37,257 nucleotides of DNA from positions 1 through 37,257 of the forward strand of contig SCTZ01000212.1 in assembly GCA_004297765.1 (NCBI GenBank). Reading direction: 5' to 3'. This DNA is from Chloroflexota bacterium (GTDB taxonomy: Bacteria > Chloroflexota > Dehalococcoidia > FW602-bin16). The notes under the pieces were generated by a model. That model was not told where the DNA came from and made no database searches. It saw only the letters and a program-made list of their open reading frames with translations. Positions 16,548-24,752 of this stretch are shown piece after piece (the stretch's first letter is position 1; every line of letters begins with the position of its first letter). Position numbers and translations under genes: made by a program.

Positions 16548-17348
16548 TTGAGTTACCGGGACATCGTCTACCAGCCAGGTACTGTGGCGCGGGTGATCAT
16601 GAATCGGCCACAGTATCTCAACGCGCAAAGCCGTGTAATGATCGACGAGTTGGACGACGCTTTCGCCAAAGCGGTCGCCGACGACGAAGTGCGGGTAATC
16701 GTCTTGTCAGGGAATGGCGAACACTTTTCTTCGGGGCACGACATCGGCACCCCGGAGCAGACGATGTATTGGGAAGCGCGCGGTGGTCGTCCTACAGAGC
16801 GCATGCCTTTCTATAATTGGATGAAAACGAGCTATCTAGATATGTCGCTGCGATGGCGCAACTTGCCCAAGCCAACCATCGCGATGGTTCAAGGTTACTG
16901 TATTTTCGGCGGCTGGATGTTTGCCTCATCGATGGACCTTATCTTCGCCGCAGACGACGCCAAGTTCCTGGCAGGCCATACCGAGTACTTTCCGGTACCT
17001 TGGGATTTGGGGGTGCGGAAGGCGAAGGACATTCTCTTCGAGAGCCGCTTTATCGGTGCGAAAGAGGCCCTGGAAGCCGGCTTCGTCAGCCGAGTGATAC
17101 CTAGAGAGAAACTTGAGGAAGAAACTCTAGCCTACGCCCATCGTGTGGCCGAGAACGATCCCTTCGTCGTCCAATTGTGCAAGTTCTCGGTAAACCACGC
17201 GCAGGATGCGATGGGATTTACCAACGCGGTGGAGCCTGCTCTACAGGCTGCTGTGCTGAGGCTCTTCCAGAATTCGGACATGAAACGGGGGAAACGAATG
17301 TTCGGAGTGGATCTCGCGTTGAAGCATGTTAGGGAGACGCAAGAATGA
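16548..17348 (+). CDS. Enoyl-CoA hydratase/isomerase (crotonase) family protein, atypical active site
   Basis: The product has 266 residues; the start is TTG 16548 with AAAGGAAGG upstream. The crotonase fold is evident from VARVIMNRP, VRVIVLSGNGEHFSSGHDI (first oxyanion-hole segment) and GYCIFGGWMF (second). The catalytic pair of classical enoyl-CoA hydratases is not seen: the first Glu of the GxGxELA-type helix is absent (IFGGWMFASS), and the PGAGGTQRL-type segment is replaced by FPVPWDLGVRKAKD. So simple hydration is doubtful. Other crotonase reactions, such as isomerisation, ring cleavage or thioester hydrolysis, are open. It sits between the permeases and two CoA-transferases, which suggests it works on the CoA ester they make. 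Confidence 0.78.
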   Translation: MSYRDIVYQPGTVARVIMNRPQYLNAQSRVMIDELDDAFAKAVADDEVRVIVLSGNGEHFSSGHDIGTPEQTMYWEARGGRPTERMPFYNWMKTSYLDMSLRWRNLPKPTIAMVQGYCIFGGWMFASSMDLIFAADDAKFLAGHTEYFPVPWDLGVRKAKDILFESRFIGAKEALEAGFVSRVIPREKLEEETLAYAHRVAENDPFVVQLCKFSVNHAQDAMGFTNAVEPALQAAVLRLFQNSDMKRGKRMFGVDLALKHVRETQE

Positions 17349-17406
17349 TCCCAGTGCCGGTTCAGCAACGGCGGGATGACACCCGATGGGACGTGAAGGT
17401 GTGGCG

Positions 17407-18651
17407 ATGGTCGATGTAAGAGAACGGACGCCGGAGAGGGCGGGCGGCGAAACTGGCGGACCCGGGCCAGCTCTGAAGGGTTTGCGGGTGATCGAGTTGG
17501 CAAATGGCGTGGCCGGTCCGTATTGCGGCAAGATGCTGGCCGACTTCGGGGCCGATGTGATCAAGGTGGAGCTACCCCAAGGCGACCCCAGTCGGGCCGT
17601 CGGTCCTTTCCCGGAAGGCGACCGGGATGCTGGGGCTTCTTTCCTGTGGCTAAATACTAATAAGCGTGGCCTCGTGCTTGATTGGCTGCAACCGGCCGGA
17701 CGGAAGGTTTTGCGTCAGCTAGTCGCCCAGGCCGACGTCTTGGTGGAGAGCGGGCCGGGGGCGGAGCTTAGTCGGTTGAGGTTGGATCCGAAGAGCCTGC
17801 TCCGGCTAAGCTCGAGACTGATCGTCACCTCGGTCACGCCGTTTGGTCGGACTGGTCCGTGGCGAGACCGCCCCGCGACCGACCTAACCGTTAGCGCCTT
17901 GGGGGGGATGAGTTTCCTGAACGGTTTGCCGGGCGAAGAACCATTGCGCGAGCCGGGGTCCCAAACAGAGATAATCGCTGGGATATCTGCCTACATTGGT
18001 ACTATGGCCGCTTTGGCAGACCGATCCGTGACCGGGCAGGGGCAAGCCGTGGATGCAGGAGCATTGGAAGCGATGCTCGGCATCCTGACGCCTTATATCA
18101 CTCAGTACTCTTACCAAGGCAGCTACATGGAACGCGGACCGCAGAGCAGGAAGTATATGTTCCGCTGTCAAGACGGCTATGTGAGTATTGTCATTGCTCT
18201 GTTCAATGCCTGGGAATTGCTCACCGAGTTTCTCGACCTAGGCGAGAAGGCGAGCGCTCCCGATGAGGCGACTAACATGATGCTCATGCGGGATGACCGA
18301 CGGGTGCACGAACTGTTGGAACCGGGTCTGCAGCGGTATACTAGGACTGAACTGTTCGCCGCGTTGATGGAGTCACGGATGAACGTAGGTATGGTACTGT
18401 CAATCCCCGAGCTCAGAACCGATCAGCACTTGGCGGCGCGTCGCTTCTTCAAGTCCGTGGACGATCCACGGGCTCGAGAAGCGGTCTTTCCCGGTGCTCC
18501 TTTTCGACTGGAAGATTGCGAGTGGACCTTGCGGCGTCCGGCGCCCGGTCTTGGGGAACACAGTGAGGAAGTGCTTGCCGAACTAATGGGTTGCAGCACC
18601 CGTCGCCGCGTGGCCTTGCGCCGCGCTGGAATAACGGGCGGGAAAGGATAG
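17407..18651 (+). CDS. Class III (CaiB/BaiF) CoA-transferase, subunit with catalytic Asp
   Basis: The product has 414 residues from ATG 17407, which has GAAGG about 10 nt upstream; an ATG seven codons earlier is possible. Class III CoA-transferases move CoA from a donor thioester to an acid acceptor through an aspartyl-CoA anhydride. Seen here: LKGLRVIELANGVAGPYCGKMLADFGADVIKVE (in two parts), LDW, and the catalytic Asp in PATDLTVSALGG (about residue 159). The end carries PFRLEDCEWTLRRPAPGLGEHSEEVL, matching the family tail. The next gene starts 4 nt after its stop and encodes a paralogue lacking this Asp, so the two may form a heteromer. Neighbouring transporter and crotonase genes point to activation of an imported acid. 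Confidence 0.85.
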   Translation: MVDVRERTPERAGGETGGPGPALKGLRVIELANGVAGPYCGKMLADFGADVIKVELPQGDPSRAVGPFPEGDRDAGASFLWLNTNKRGLVLDWLQPAGRKVLRQLVAQADVLVESGPGAELSRLRLDPKSLLRLSSRLIVTSVTPFGRTGPWRDRPATDLTVSALGGMSFLNGLPGEEPLREPGSQTEIIAGISAYIGTMAALADRSVTGQGQAVDAGALEAMLGILTPYITQYSYQGSYMERGPQSRKYMFRCQDGYVSIVIALFNAWELLTEFLDLGEKASAPDEATNMMLMRDDRRVHELLEPGLQRYTRTELFAALMESRMNVGMVLSIPELRTDQHLAARRFFKSVDDPRAREAVFPGAPFRLEDCEWTLRRPAPGLGEHSEEVLAELMGCSTRRRVALRRAGITGGKG

Positions 18652-18655
18652 AGAG

Positions 18656-19951
18656 ATGGGCAGAATGGCGCTGGAGCATATCCGGATCATCGATCTCTGT
18701 CAGGCTTGGTCCGGGGCTTACGCAACGCAGATTCTCGCCGATCTGGGAGCTGAGGTAATCAAAGTCGAGGCGCGGCAGCGACCGGATCCATGGCGTTGCG
18801 CGGTGAACGGCAGTCTGCGCTATCAACTCGCGAGGAGCTTTGCCGATAACGAACCGGGCGAGCGACAGCATAACCGAAGCTATCTTGCCAACAGCGTAAA
18901 TCGCAACAAGTCTAGCCTTACTCTCGATCTAACCAGAGAACGCGGACGGGAGATCTTCCGGGAGCTAGTGCGAAGCGCGGACGTGGTGACCGAGAACTTC
19001 ACGCCGCGGGTGATGGGGAACTTCGACCTGGACTTCGCTGCGCTGAAGAAGCTGCGTCCTCAATTGATTATGCTTTCCATGCCGGCCTTTGGCGGGACTG
19101 GCCCGTATCGGGAATTAATGGGGGTCGGCGCTACCATCGAGTCCATGTCTGGCAATTCCTACCTCCTAGGCTACGAGGGTGGTCTGCCCCTAATGTCTGG
19201 GATCATGTGGTCCGACCCTGTGGCCTCGGTGATGGGCGCGGCCGCCGTGCTCACCGCGCTGTACCACCGCGAGCGCAAGGGACGTGGTCAACACATCGAT
19301 CTGTCACAGCAGGAGTCAATGTTGTCGATGATCGGCTATCATGTCGTCGCCCACTCGCTCACCGGCGAGGCACCACAGTTGCAGGAGAATCGCGATCCGC
19401 TGATGGTACCGCACCGCAACTACCAATGTCAGGGAAAGGACCAGTGGGTTGCGATTGCCGCCCGTGACGATGCCGACTGGCGCCACCTCTGCCGCACGAT
19501 TGACCGTGCCGACCTGACAAAAGACAGTCGCTTCGCCACGGCGGCCGCGCGCCTGGAGAACCGTGCCGTGGTGGACTTGATCATCGAGGAATGGACCAAA
19601 GCTCGTCCGGTAGCAGAAGTGGAAACGGCACTTCAGACCGCCGGTGTGCCAGTAGGCAAGGTGCGGAGCATACCCGAAATATTCGCTTGTCCGCAGGTGA
19701 AGGCGCGCCGGTTTTTCACCTCGGTCGATCATCCCGAAGTCGGTCGGCGGACTACGGCTGGTATTTCTGTCCGGTTGTCCAGGTCACCGGGGAAAATTCG
19801 CCGCGCTGCACCCTGCCTGGGCGCAGACAGTGCCGATATCCTACGGCGTTATCTTGGCCTTTCCGACGAGGAAATCGCCAAGTTAGTGGCGGAAGGGATC
19901 ACTGGTGAGGAGTTGATCTTTCCGCCAGCGAACGGCGGACAGGACTCTTGA
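18656..19951 (+). CDS. Class III CoA-transferase paralogue lacking the catalytic Asp
   Basis: The product has 431 residues, starting at ATG 18656 with a GGAAAGGA ribosome site; a Met three codons later is an alternative. Family features are clear: IRIIDLCQAWSGAYATQILAD, GAEVIKVEA, NRNKSSLTLDL, DVVTENFTPRVM, and the tail PCLGADSADILRRYLGL. At the position aligned with the catalytic Asp of its neighbour the sequence is GVGATIESMSG, so the Asp is replaced by Gly (about residue 158). Family knowledge: in the succinyl-CoA:benzylsuccinate CoA-transferase BbsEF, as I recall, only one of the two different subunits carries the active Asp. A similar arrangement here is an inference. The gene is tightly coupled to the preceding one. 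Confidence 0.83.
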   Translation: MGRMALEHIRIIDLCQAWSGAYATQILADLGAEVIKVEARQRPDPWRCAVNGSLRYQLARSFADNEPGERQHNRSYLANSVNRNKSSLTLDLTRERGREIFRELVRSADVVTENFTPRVMGNFDLDFAALKKLRPQLIMLSMPAFGGTGPYRELMGVGATIESMSGNSYLLGYEGGLPLMSGIMWSDPVASVMGAAAVLTALYHRERKGRGQHIDLSQQESMLSMIGYHVVAHSLTGEAPQLQENRDPLMVPHRNYQCQGKDQWVAIAARDDADWRHLCRTIDRADLTKDSRFATAAARLENRAVVDLIIEEWTKARPVAEVETALQTAGVPVGKVRSIPEIFACPQVKARRFFTSVDHPEVGRRTTAGISVRLSRSPGKIRRAAPCLGADSADILRRYLGLSDEEIAKLVAEGITGEELIFPPANGGQDS

Positions 19952-20078
19952 CCTGCAAGGGTCCGATTCATCCATCCTTTGGTTCTGACTGGGTGCAGCC
20001 CACTATTGTGGTGCTAAGCCGCCTGATGCTCCATCGCATTCGCAGGTCTCCTCGGAAAGGCGGGGGGGCGACGTCTTC

Positions 20079-20327
20079 GTGTTGGTGGAGTTGCATAGGG
20101 CTGGCCAGGCAGATGCAGCCGAAACAGTGCTACGTGACCTGGAGAATTTCCTGACCCTCTACGCCTTTCCGCAGAAGCATTGGATCCGCTTGCGAACGAC
20201 GAACCCCATTCAGTCACCGTTGGCCGGCATCAGGTTGCGGACGGATGCGGCCAAGCGTTTTCCCGATCGAGATAACCTGCTGTACTTGATCTACAAGCTG
20301 ATGGAGCGGCTATCAAGGAAAAGCTAG
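20079..20327 (+). pseudogene. C-terminal remnant of an IS256-family transposase
   Basis: About 80 codons match the C-terminal end of IS256 (mutator-type) transposases: an AFPQKHWIRLRTTNPIQSPL stretch, then GIRLRTDAAKRF and the closing LLYLIYKLMERL. The rest of the gene, including the DDE residues, is missing, so it cannot be active. It marks the left border of a lower-GC two-gene segment. The rest of the gap between the CoA-transferase and the next hydratase (19952-20330) contains nothing else I recognise. Confidence 0.75.
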
Positions 20328-20360
20328 ATTTTGAGTGCAAGTGGAGTAGGTGCAAAAAGC

Positions 20361-21152
20361 ATGGAACTTGAGAATATCTCATATAGTATAGATGATCACA
20401 AAGGGATAGGCAGAATCATCATTAACCGGCCGGAGGTGAAAAACGCTCTTAACAGGGATACGAGGAGAGAGCTCAGAGCAGTTATCGACGCTCTTAGGCA
20501 TGACTATAGTATTAGGGTAGTTGTTGTTACCGGTGCGGGAAACGACGCTTTTGTGTCTGGTGCAGATGTCAGAGATTTTCAAGGTGTAACCCCGGCAGAC
20601 ATAGAGGAAATTGCCTCGACTATGGGCCAGCAACTGTTTAATGACATCGAGAGTCTTCCGATGCCCGTTCTAGCTATGATAAATGGGTATTGTTTCGGGG
20701 CAGGGTGTGAGCTGGCTATGGCTTGTGACGTAAGAATTGCCGCCAAGAATGCTAAATTCGGTCAACTGGAGATTAACCTGGGGATAATGCCGGGAGCGGG
20801 AGGGACCCAGAGACTACCCCGCCTGGTAGGCTGGGGCAAGGCTAAAGAGATGCTGTATACGGGCAAGATAATAGGAGCCGTGGAGGCAGAAAGGATAGGG
20901 CTGGTAGATAGCGTAGTGCCCGTGGAGAAGCTGGAGGCAGAAGTAAACCAGCTAGCCGAAGCCATTGCCAGCAAGAGTCCCCTTGTTCTAAGGCTTCTTA
21001 AGAAAACCATCAACCGGGGTATGTATACTGATCTGGCAGCCGGGTTAAGTTACGAGAAGGGCAATTTCGCTCTTTGCTTTGCCACTGAGGACAAGGCTGA
21101 AGGAGTAGAAGCCTTTCTGGGCAAAAGGAAGCCCCAGTTTAAAGGGAAGTAA
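20361..21152 (+). CDS. Enoyl-CoA hydratase (crotonase family), canonical active site
   Basis: The product has 263 residues from ATG 20361; an in-frame TTG ten codons earlier with AAGGA upstream is an alternative start. It is a textbook enoyl-CoA hydratase: the first oxyanion segment is FVSGADVRDF, then GYCFGAGCELAMACDVRIA with the first catalytic Glu, and QLEINLGIMPGAGGTQRLPR with the second. It would hydrate short trans-2-enoyl-CoA to 3-hydroxyacyl-CoA in beta-oxidation or butyrate-type metabolism. Base composition is visibly lower in G+C than the CoA-transferases before it, with many AGG, AGA and ATA codons. Together with the following 3-hydroxyacyl-CoA dehydrogenase and the IS256 remnant in front, this suggests acquisition by transfer. 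Confidence 0.9.
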   Translation: MELENISYSIDDHKGIGRIIINRPEVKNALNRDTRRELRAVIDALRHDYSIRVVVVTGAGNDAFVSGADVRDFQGVTPADIEEIASTMGQQLFNDIESLPMPVLAMINGYCFGAGCELAMACDVRIAAKNAKFGQLEINLGIMPGAGGTQRLPRLVGWGKAKEMLYTGKIIGAVEAERIGLVDSVVPVEKLEAEVNQLAEAIASKSPLVLRLLKKTINRGMYTDLAAGLSYEKGNFALCFATEDKAEGVEAFLGKRKPQFKGK

Positions 21153-21170
21153 TCCTGGAGGAGACAGTAT

Positions 21171-22045
21171 ATGGAAATCAAAGAGGTGAGTGTTTTGGGT
21201 GCCGGAACCATGTGGGGCACGGGATCGCCCAAATCTGTGCTCAGAGTGGGCTGCAGGCAAGGCTGTACGATACAAAAGAGGAATTTGTGCAGCGTGGCCT
21301 GGACAGAATCAAGAAGTATCTAAAAGGGAGCGTAGAACGCCAAAAGATCACGGAAAAGGAATCTACAGATTCAGTCAACAGGATAACAGGAATCATTGAC
21401 TTCGAGGAAGCAGCTAGGGAGGTTGACCTGGTGATTGAAGCCGTGCCGGAAGACATGAAGCTCAAGAAAGAGATATTCTTGGCCTTAGCCAAAAGCTGTA
21501 GAGGTGAGGCTATCTTAGCCTCTAATACCTCTACCCTAAGTATTACAGAGATAGCCTCAGTGAGTGATAGACCGGAAAAAGTGATTGGCATGCATTTCTT
21601 CAACCCAGTTCAGTTCATGAAACCAGTAGAAATTGTGAAGGGGGTATTAACCTCCGAGGACACCATAGGCAGTATTGAAGCCCTGGCGTTAAAGCTAGAC
21701 AGAATACCTGTTATCGTCAAGGATTCTCCCGGGTTTGCCAGTACCCGGCTGGGGGTATCCCTCTTTCTCGAAGCCAGCCAGATGCTGGAAGAAGGGGTAG
21801 CCTCCAAGGATATTGATACGGGAGCTAGGTTGTTCTATGGTCACAGGATGGGGCCTTTTGAGACCTGTGATCTGGTAGGCCTAGATGCCCGGCTCAATAA
21901 TCTGAATGCTCTTTATCAGTCTACTAGTAATCCCAAGTGGGCAGCCCCCCTACTGTTGAAGCAGCTAGTAGCCTCAGGCTATTGGGGAAACAAGCCCGGA
22001 AGCAATGGAGGCTACTACACCTTCTTTGGATTAGAGAAGGATTAA
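21171..22045 (+). pseudogene. 3-hydroxyacyl-CoA dehydrogenase, frameshifted near its N-terminus
   Basis: ATG 21171, with a GGAGGAG ribosome site, opens MEIKEVSVLGAGTM, the first strand and turn of the NAD-binding fold. At about 21213 the frame changes, and the family sequence continues as GHGIAQICAQSG one frame away, running to the stop at 22045. Relative to the expected GAGTMGHGIA, there are two extra bases or one too few. Downstream the protein is intact: LVIEAVPEDMKLKKEIF, ILASNTSTLSITEIA, GMHFFNPVQFMKPVEIV and the C-terminal dimerisation domain with GPFETCDLVGLD. Full length would be about 290 residues. It shares low G+C and codon use with the preceding hydratase. Either the gene is dead or this is a sequencing error. 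A GTG at 21212 could restart translation but would drop the NAD-binding strand. Confidence 0.8.
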
Positions 22046-22163
22046 TCAGGAAGGGAGATAAGGAACATTGAAATGAGAACTTTGAACTATCCTAGGTTTA
22101 TGATTTTGGGATAGGTATCAAAATATAGGCTAACGTCCAAACGCTCGTCTTGGGGGTGACACA

Positions 22164-23159
22164 GTGCCAGTGTTGCTACAAGTGAAAGATCTGCGAACCA
22201 GCCTCTTCACTCAAGTTGGTGAGGTTAAGGCGGTGGACGGCGTGTCTTTCGACATCGATTCCGGCGAAGCCCTGGGGGTCGTCGGCGAAAGCGGCTGCGG
22301 CAAGAGCGTCACCGCCCTTTCGATCATGCGACTAGTCCCCAATCCCCCTGGTCACATCGTCGGCGGCCAGATGGTCTTCGACCGGCGCGACCTCCTGAAG
22401 CTCAGTGACCAGGAGATGCGCCGTGTTCGCGGCAAAGATATCGCTATGATCTTCCAGGACCCGATGACCTCGCTCAACCCGGTTCTAACCATTCGCCGCC
22501 AGATTACCGAGAGCCTGCAGCTCCATATGGGAATGAACGCGGGGCAAGCCAGGGAACGCGCCATCGAGCTTCTGAAGATGGTGGGCATTCCCTCACCCAA
22601 GCAAAGGATCAACGACTACCCGCATCAGTTCAGCGGGGGGATGCGCCAGCGAGTGATGATAGCCATCGCTTTGGCCTGCTCTCCGCGACTCATCATCGCC
22701 GACGAGCCCACCACTGCCCTGGACGTGACCATCCAAGCCCAGATCGTGGACCTGGTCAAGCACCTTCGCCGCGAGCTGGGCACCGCAGTGATGTGGATCA
22801 CTCACGACCTGGGGATCGTTGCCGGACTGTGCGACAGGGTGGTTGTGATGTACGCTGGGCACATCGTAGAGTCGGCCCCGGTTAGGGAGCTCTACGCCAA
22901 TCCCAGCCACCCTTACACCCTTGGGCTCCTGCGGTCCATCCCGCGACTAGACCAGGAGCGGCGGACCAAGCTTGTGCCCATCGACGGGTTCCCGCCAGAT
23001 CTAATCGATCTGCCCGCGGTCTGCGCCTTCCGGACGCGCTGTGCTCACATCGGCGATGCCTGCCAGGAGGGAGTTCCTCCGCTTCGATTGGTGGGTCCCG
23101 ATCACTATGTGGCCTGCTGGGTCGACGTGAAGGCCCGCACACCGGCTCTCTCAGCCTAG
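22164..23159 (+). CDS. Peptide-type ABC transporter ATPase, DppD/OppD type
   Basis: The product has 331 residues and a GTG start with GGGGGTGA upstream. Walker A is GESGCGKS (41-48), the Q loop region [13 protein letters not shown], the signature [12 protein letters not shown], Walker [13 protein letters not shown] and the H loop WITHDLGIV. The C-terminal oligopeptide-transporter extension is present, with [13 protein letters not shown] and the cysteine-bearing [14 protein letters not shown], a motif that in some relatives holds an Fe-S cluster. G+C returns to the level of the transporter genes at 12.7-16.4 kb. It is probably the ATPase partner of those permeases, although almost 6 kb of other genes intervene. 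Confidence 0.92.
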   Translation: MPVLLQVKDLRTSLFTQVGEVKAVDGVSFDIDSGEALGVVGESGCGKSVTALSIMRLVPNPPGHIVGGQMVFDRRDLLKLSDQEMRRVRGKDIAMIFQDPMTSLNPVLTIRRQITESLQLHMGMNAGQARERAIELLKMVGIPSPKQRINDYPHQFSGGMRQRVMIAIALACSPRLIIADEPTTALDVTIQAQIVDLVKHLRRELGTAVMWITHDLGIVAGLCDRVVVMYAGHIVESAPVRELYANPSHPYTLGLLRSIPRLDQERRTKLVPIDGFPPDLIDLPAVCAFRTRCAHIGDACQEGVPPLRLVGPDHYVACWVDVKARTPALSA

Positions 23160-23180
23160 AAACTAGTGGGTAGGTTTACT

Positions 23181-24167
23181 ATGAGCTCCAACGGCGAGGC
23201 GATTGTCGATATCAAAGATCTGCGGATGCACTTTCCGCTTCAGGGCGGCATGTTCCTCCGCCGCAACGCCGGCGCGGTCATGGCCGTGGACGGGCTGAAC
23301 TTCTCCATCAAGAAGGGGGAGACGCTCGGCTTGGTAGGAGAGAGCGGCTGCGGCAAGTCTACCGCCGGCCGGGCAATCCTGCAGCTATACCGGCCCACTG
23401 GTGGCAGCGTCGTCTTCGAAGGGGAGGACCTGTGTAGACTTAAAGGGAACGAGCTAAGGAAGATGCGCCGCAAGATGCAGATGATCTTCCAGAACCCCTA
23501 CGCCTCGCTCAACCCCCGCATGACCGCCGGCAGTATCATCTCCGAGCCAATCGAGGTGCACGGACTGGCCGGGGGCAAGGCCCGGCAGGAGAGGGTCCAG
23601 GAGTTGCTGCGCGTTGTCGGGCTCAACCCCTACTTCGCCGGCCGCTACCCGCAGGAGTTCAGCGGGGGACAGCGTCAGAGAATCGGGATCGCCCGCGCTC
23701 TGGCCGTTCAGCCCGATTTCATCGTCTGTGACGAGCCGGTCTCGGCGCTCGACGTGTCCATCCAGGCCCAGATCATCAACCTGCTGGAGGAGCTTCAGGA
23801 AACCTTCCACCTAACGTATCTGTTCATCGCCCACGACTTGAGCGTGGTGCGCCACATCAGCGATCGGGTGGCGGTAATGTACCTGGGCAAGATAGTCGAG
23901 CTTGCGGACTGTGACAACCTCTACAAGGAGCCGCAGCACCCGTACACCAAGGCGCTACTCTCAGCCGTGCCCATACCCGATCCGGTGGCCGAGGAAAAGC
24001 GGGAGCGCATGATCCTGACCGGGGACGTGCCCAGCCCGGTCAACCCTCCGCCCGGCTGCCGGTTCCGGCAGCGCTGCCCGCTGGCCTTCGAGCGCTGTGT
24101 CGAAGAGGAGCCCGAGTTCATGGACGGTGGGGACAATCACTGGGTAGCCTGCCACAAAGCAACGTAA
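23181..24167 (+). CDS. Peptide-type ABC transporter ATPase, DppF/OppF type
   Basis: The product has 328 residues from ATG 23181, with GTAGG 7 nt upstream; a GTG five codons earlier is less likely. Walker A is GESGCGKST (about 53-61), followed by [13 protein letters not shown], the signature [15 protein letters not shown], Walker [13 protein letters not shown] and the H loop FIAHDLSVV. The C-terminal extension ends with [15 protein letters not shown], again with clustered cysteines. It follows the DppD-type gene by 21 nt and completes a five-subunit importer with the genes at 12.7-16.4 kb. It is the last gene before a region of small repeats. Confidence 0.92.
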   Translation: MSSNGEAIVDIKDLRMHFPLQGGMFLRRNAGAVMAVDGLNFSIKKGETLGLVGESGCGKSTAGRAILQLYRPTGGSVVFEGEDLCRLKGNELRKMRRKMQMIFQNPYASLNPRMTAGSIISEPIEVHGLAGGKARQERVQELLRVVGLNPYFAGRYPQEFSGGQRQRIGIARALAVQPDFIVCDEPVSALDVSIQAQIINLLEELQETFHLTYLFIAHDLSVVRHISDRVAVMYLGKIVELADCDNLYKEPQHPYTKALLSAVPIPDPVAEEKRERMILTGDVPSPVNPPPGCRFRQRCPLAFERCVEEEPEFMDGGDNHWVACHKAT

Positions 24168-24183
24168 TTCCATCATCAATGGG

Positions 24184-24266
24184 CAGGATAAACAGGATAA
24201 AGACGGAAACGGCATTCCTAGTCTACCCTCCGCTTATGCCCTTTATCCTGTCCATCCTGTTTATCC
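24184..24266. repeat. Inverted array of AGGATAAAC-type units
   Basis: CAGGATAAACAGGATAAAG at 24184-24202 is inverted at 24241-24266, where the units are CTTTATCCTG, TCCATCCTG and TTTATCC. All arms are built from 9-10-nt units of AGGATAAAC or AGGATGGAC type. It lies 17 nt after the last ATPase stop and could fold in RNA, so it may end transcription of the importer operon. Similar units are scattered in many environmental bacterial genomes, as far as I recall. Confidence 0.55.
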
Positions 24267-24338
24267 ATGTTCAATCGCTCACCCTTCATCAGGTAGCGCT
24301 TCTTTCCCATCGCTGTTTCAAGCGTGCCTACACTCTGT

Positions 24339-24402
24339 TCTAAGCTGGACTTTATCCATTTTGTCGAGTCCCACTCGCAGAATGGATAAGGTCCAGCTTA
24401 GA
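24339..24402. repeat. 24-bp inverted repeat with nested stem
   Basis: The arms 24339-24362 and 24379-24402 are inverted copies with two mismatches (core TAAGCTGGAC and TTATCCATT). The 16-nt loop contains an inner CGAG/CTCG stem, so the whole can form one long hairpin. Its right arm touches the left end of the next element at 24401. It could be the end of a decayed transposon or a small folded element. Confidence 0.6.
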
Positions 24403-24573
24403 GACTGCTGCATAAATCGTTTTCCTAGGCGGGACGCCACAATATGCTACACCTGCGGAGTCTTTCGGGCGCGTTGTCAGCACCACCTCGCCACTGGTAC
24501 CGCTCGTTTTTGGCGCGAATCCAGCCGAATCTCGAGGCGGATCCCACGCTGAACTGAATTACGCAGCAGTCTC
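24401..24573. mobile_element. 173-bp MITE-like element with 17-bp terminal inverted repeats
   Basis: GAGACTGCTGCATAAAT at 24401-24417 is inverted at 24557-24573 with two mismatches. The interior of about 140 bp codes for nothing recognisable. No clear target duplication is seen. Size and structure fit a non-autonomous DNA element. The remaining bases to 24744 show nothing I can name. Confidence 0.45.
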
Positions 24574-24752
24574 TTCTAAAGTGTGAAACCCGCTAGTCCC
24601 TAGGCTAAACCGGAAAACAGCCTCATAGGCCCCTGGTCCAAATCTCGGAGATGACATCTTTCCTGGAATCAGACGAATTCACCCTCACCTATTGCGGCAT
24701 TCATCCACGTGTTTGTCAATTGAAACAGGCATCAACACGCACCCCATCCCGC

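Noticed and set aside
24184..24266. Repeat units as a CRISPR array
   Set aside because: The units are only 9-10 nt, inverted and not evenly spaced, and no cas gene is present anywhere in the window.
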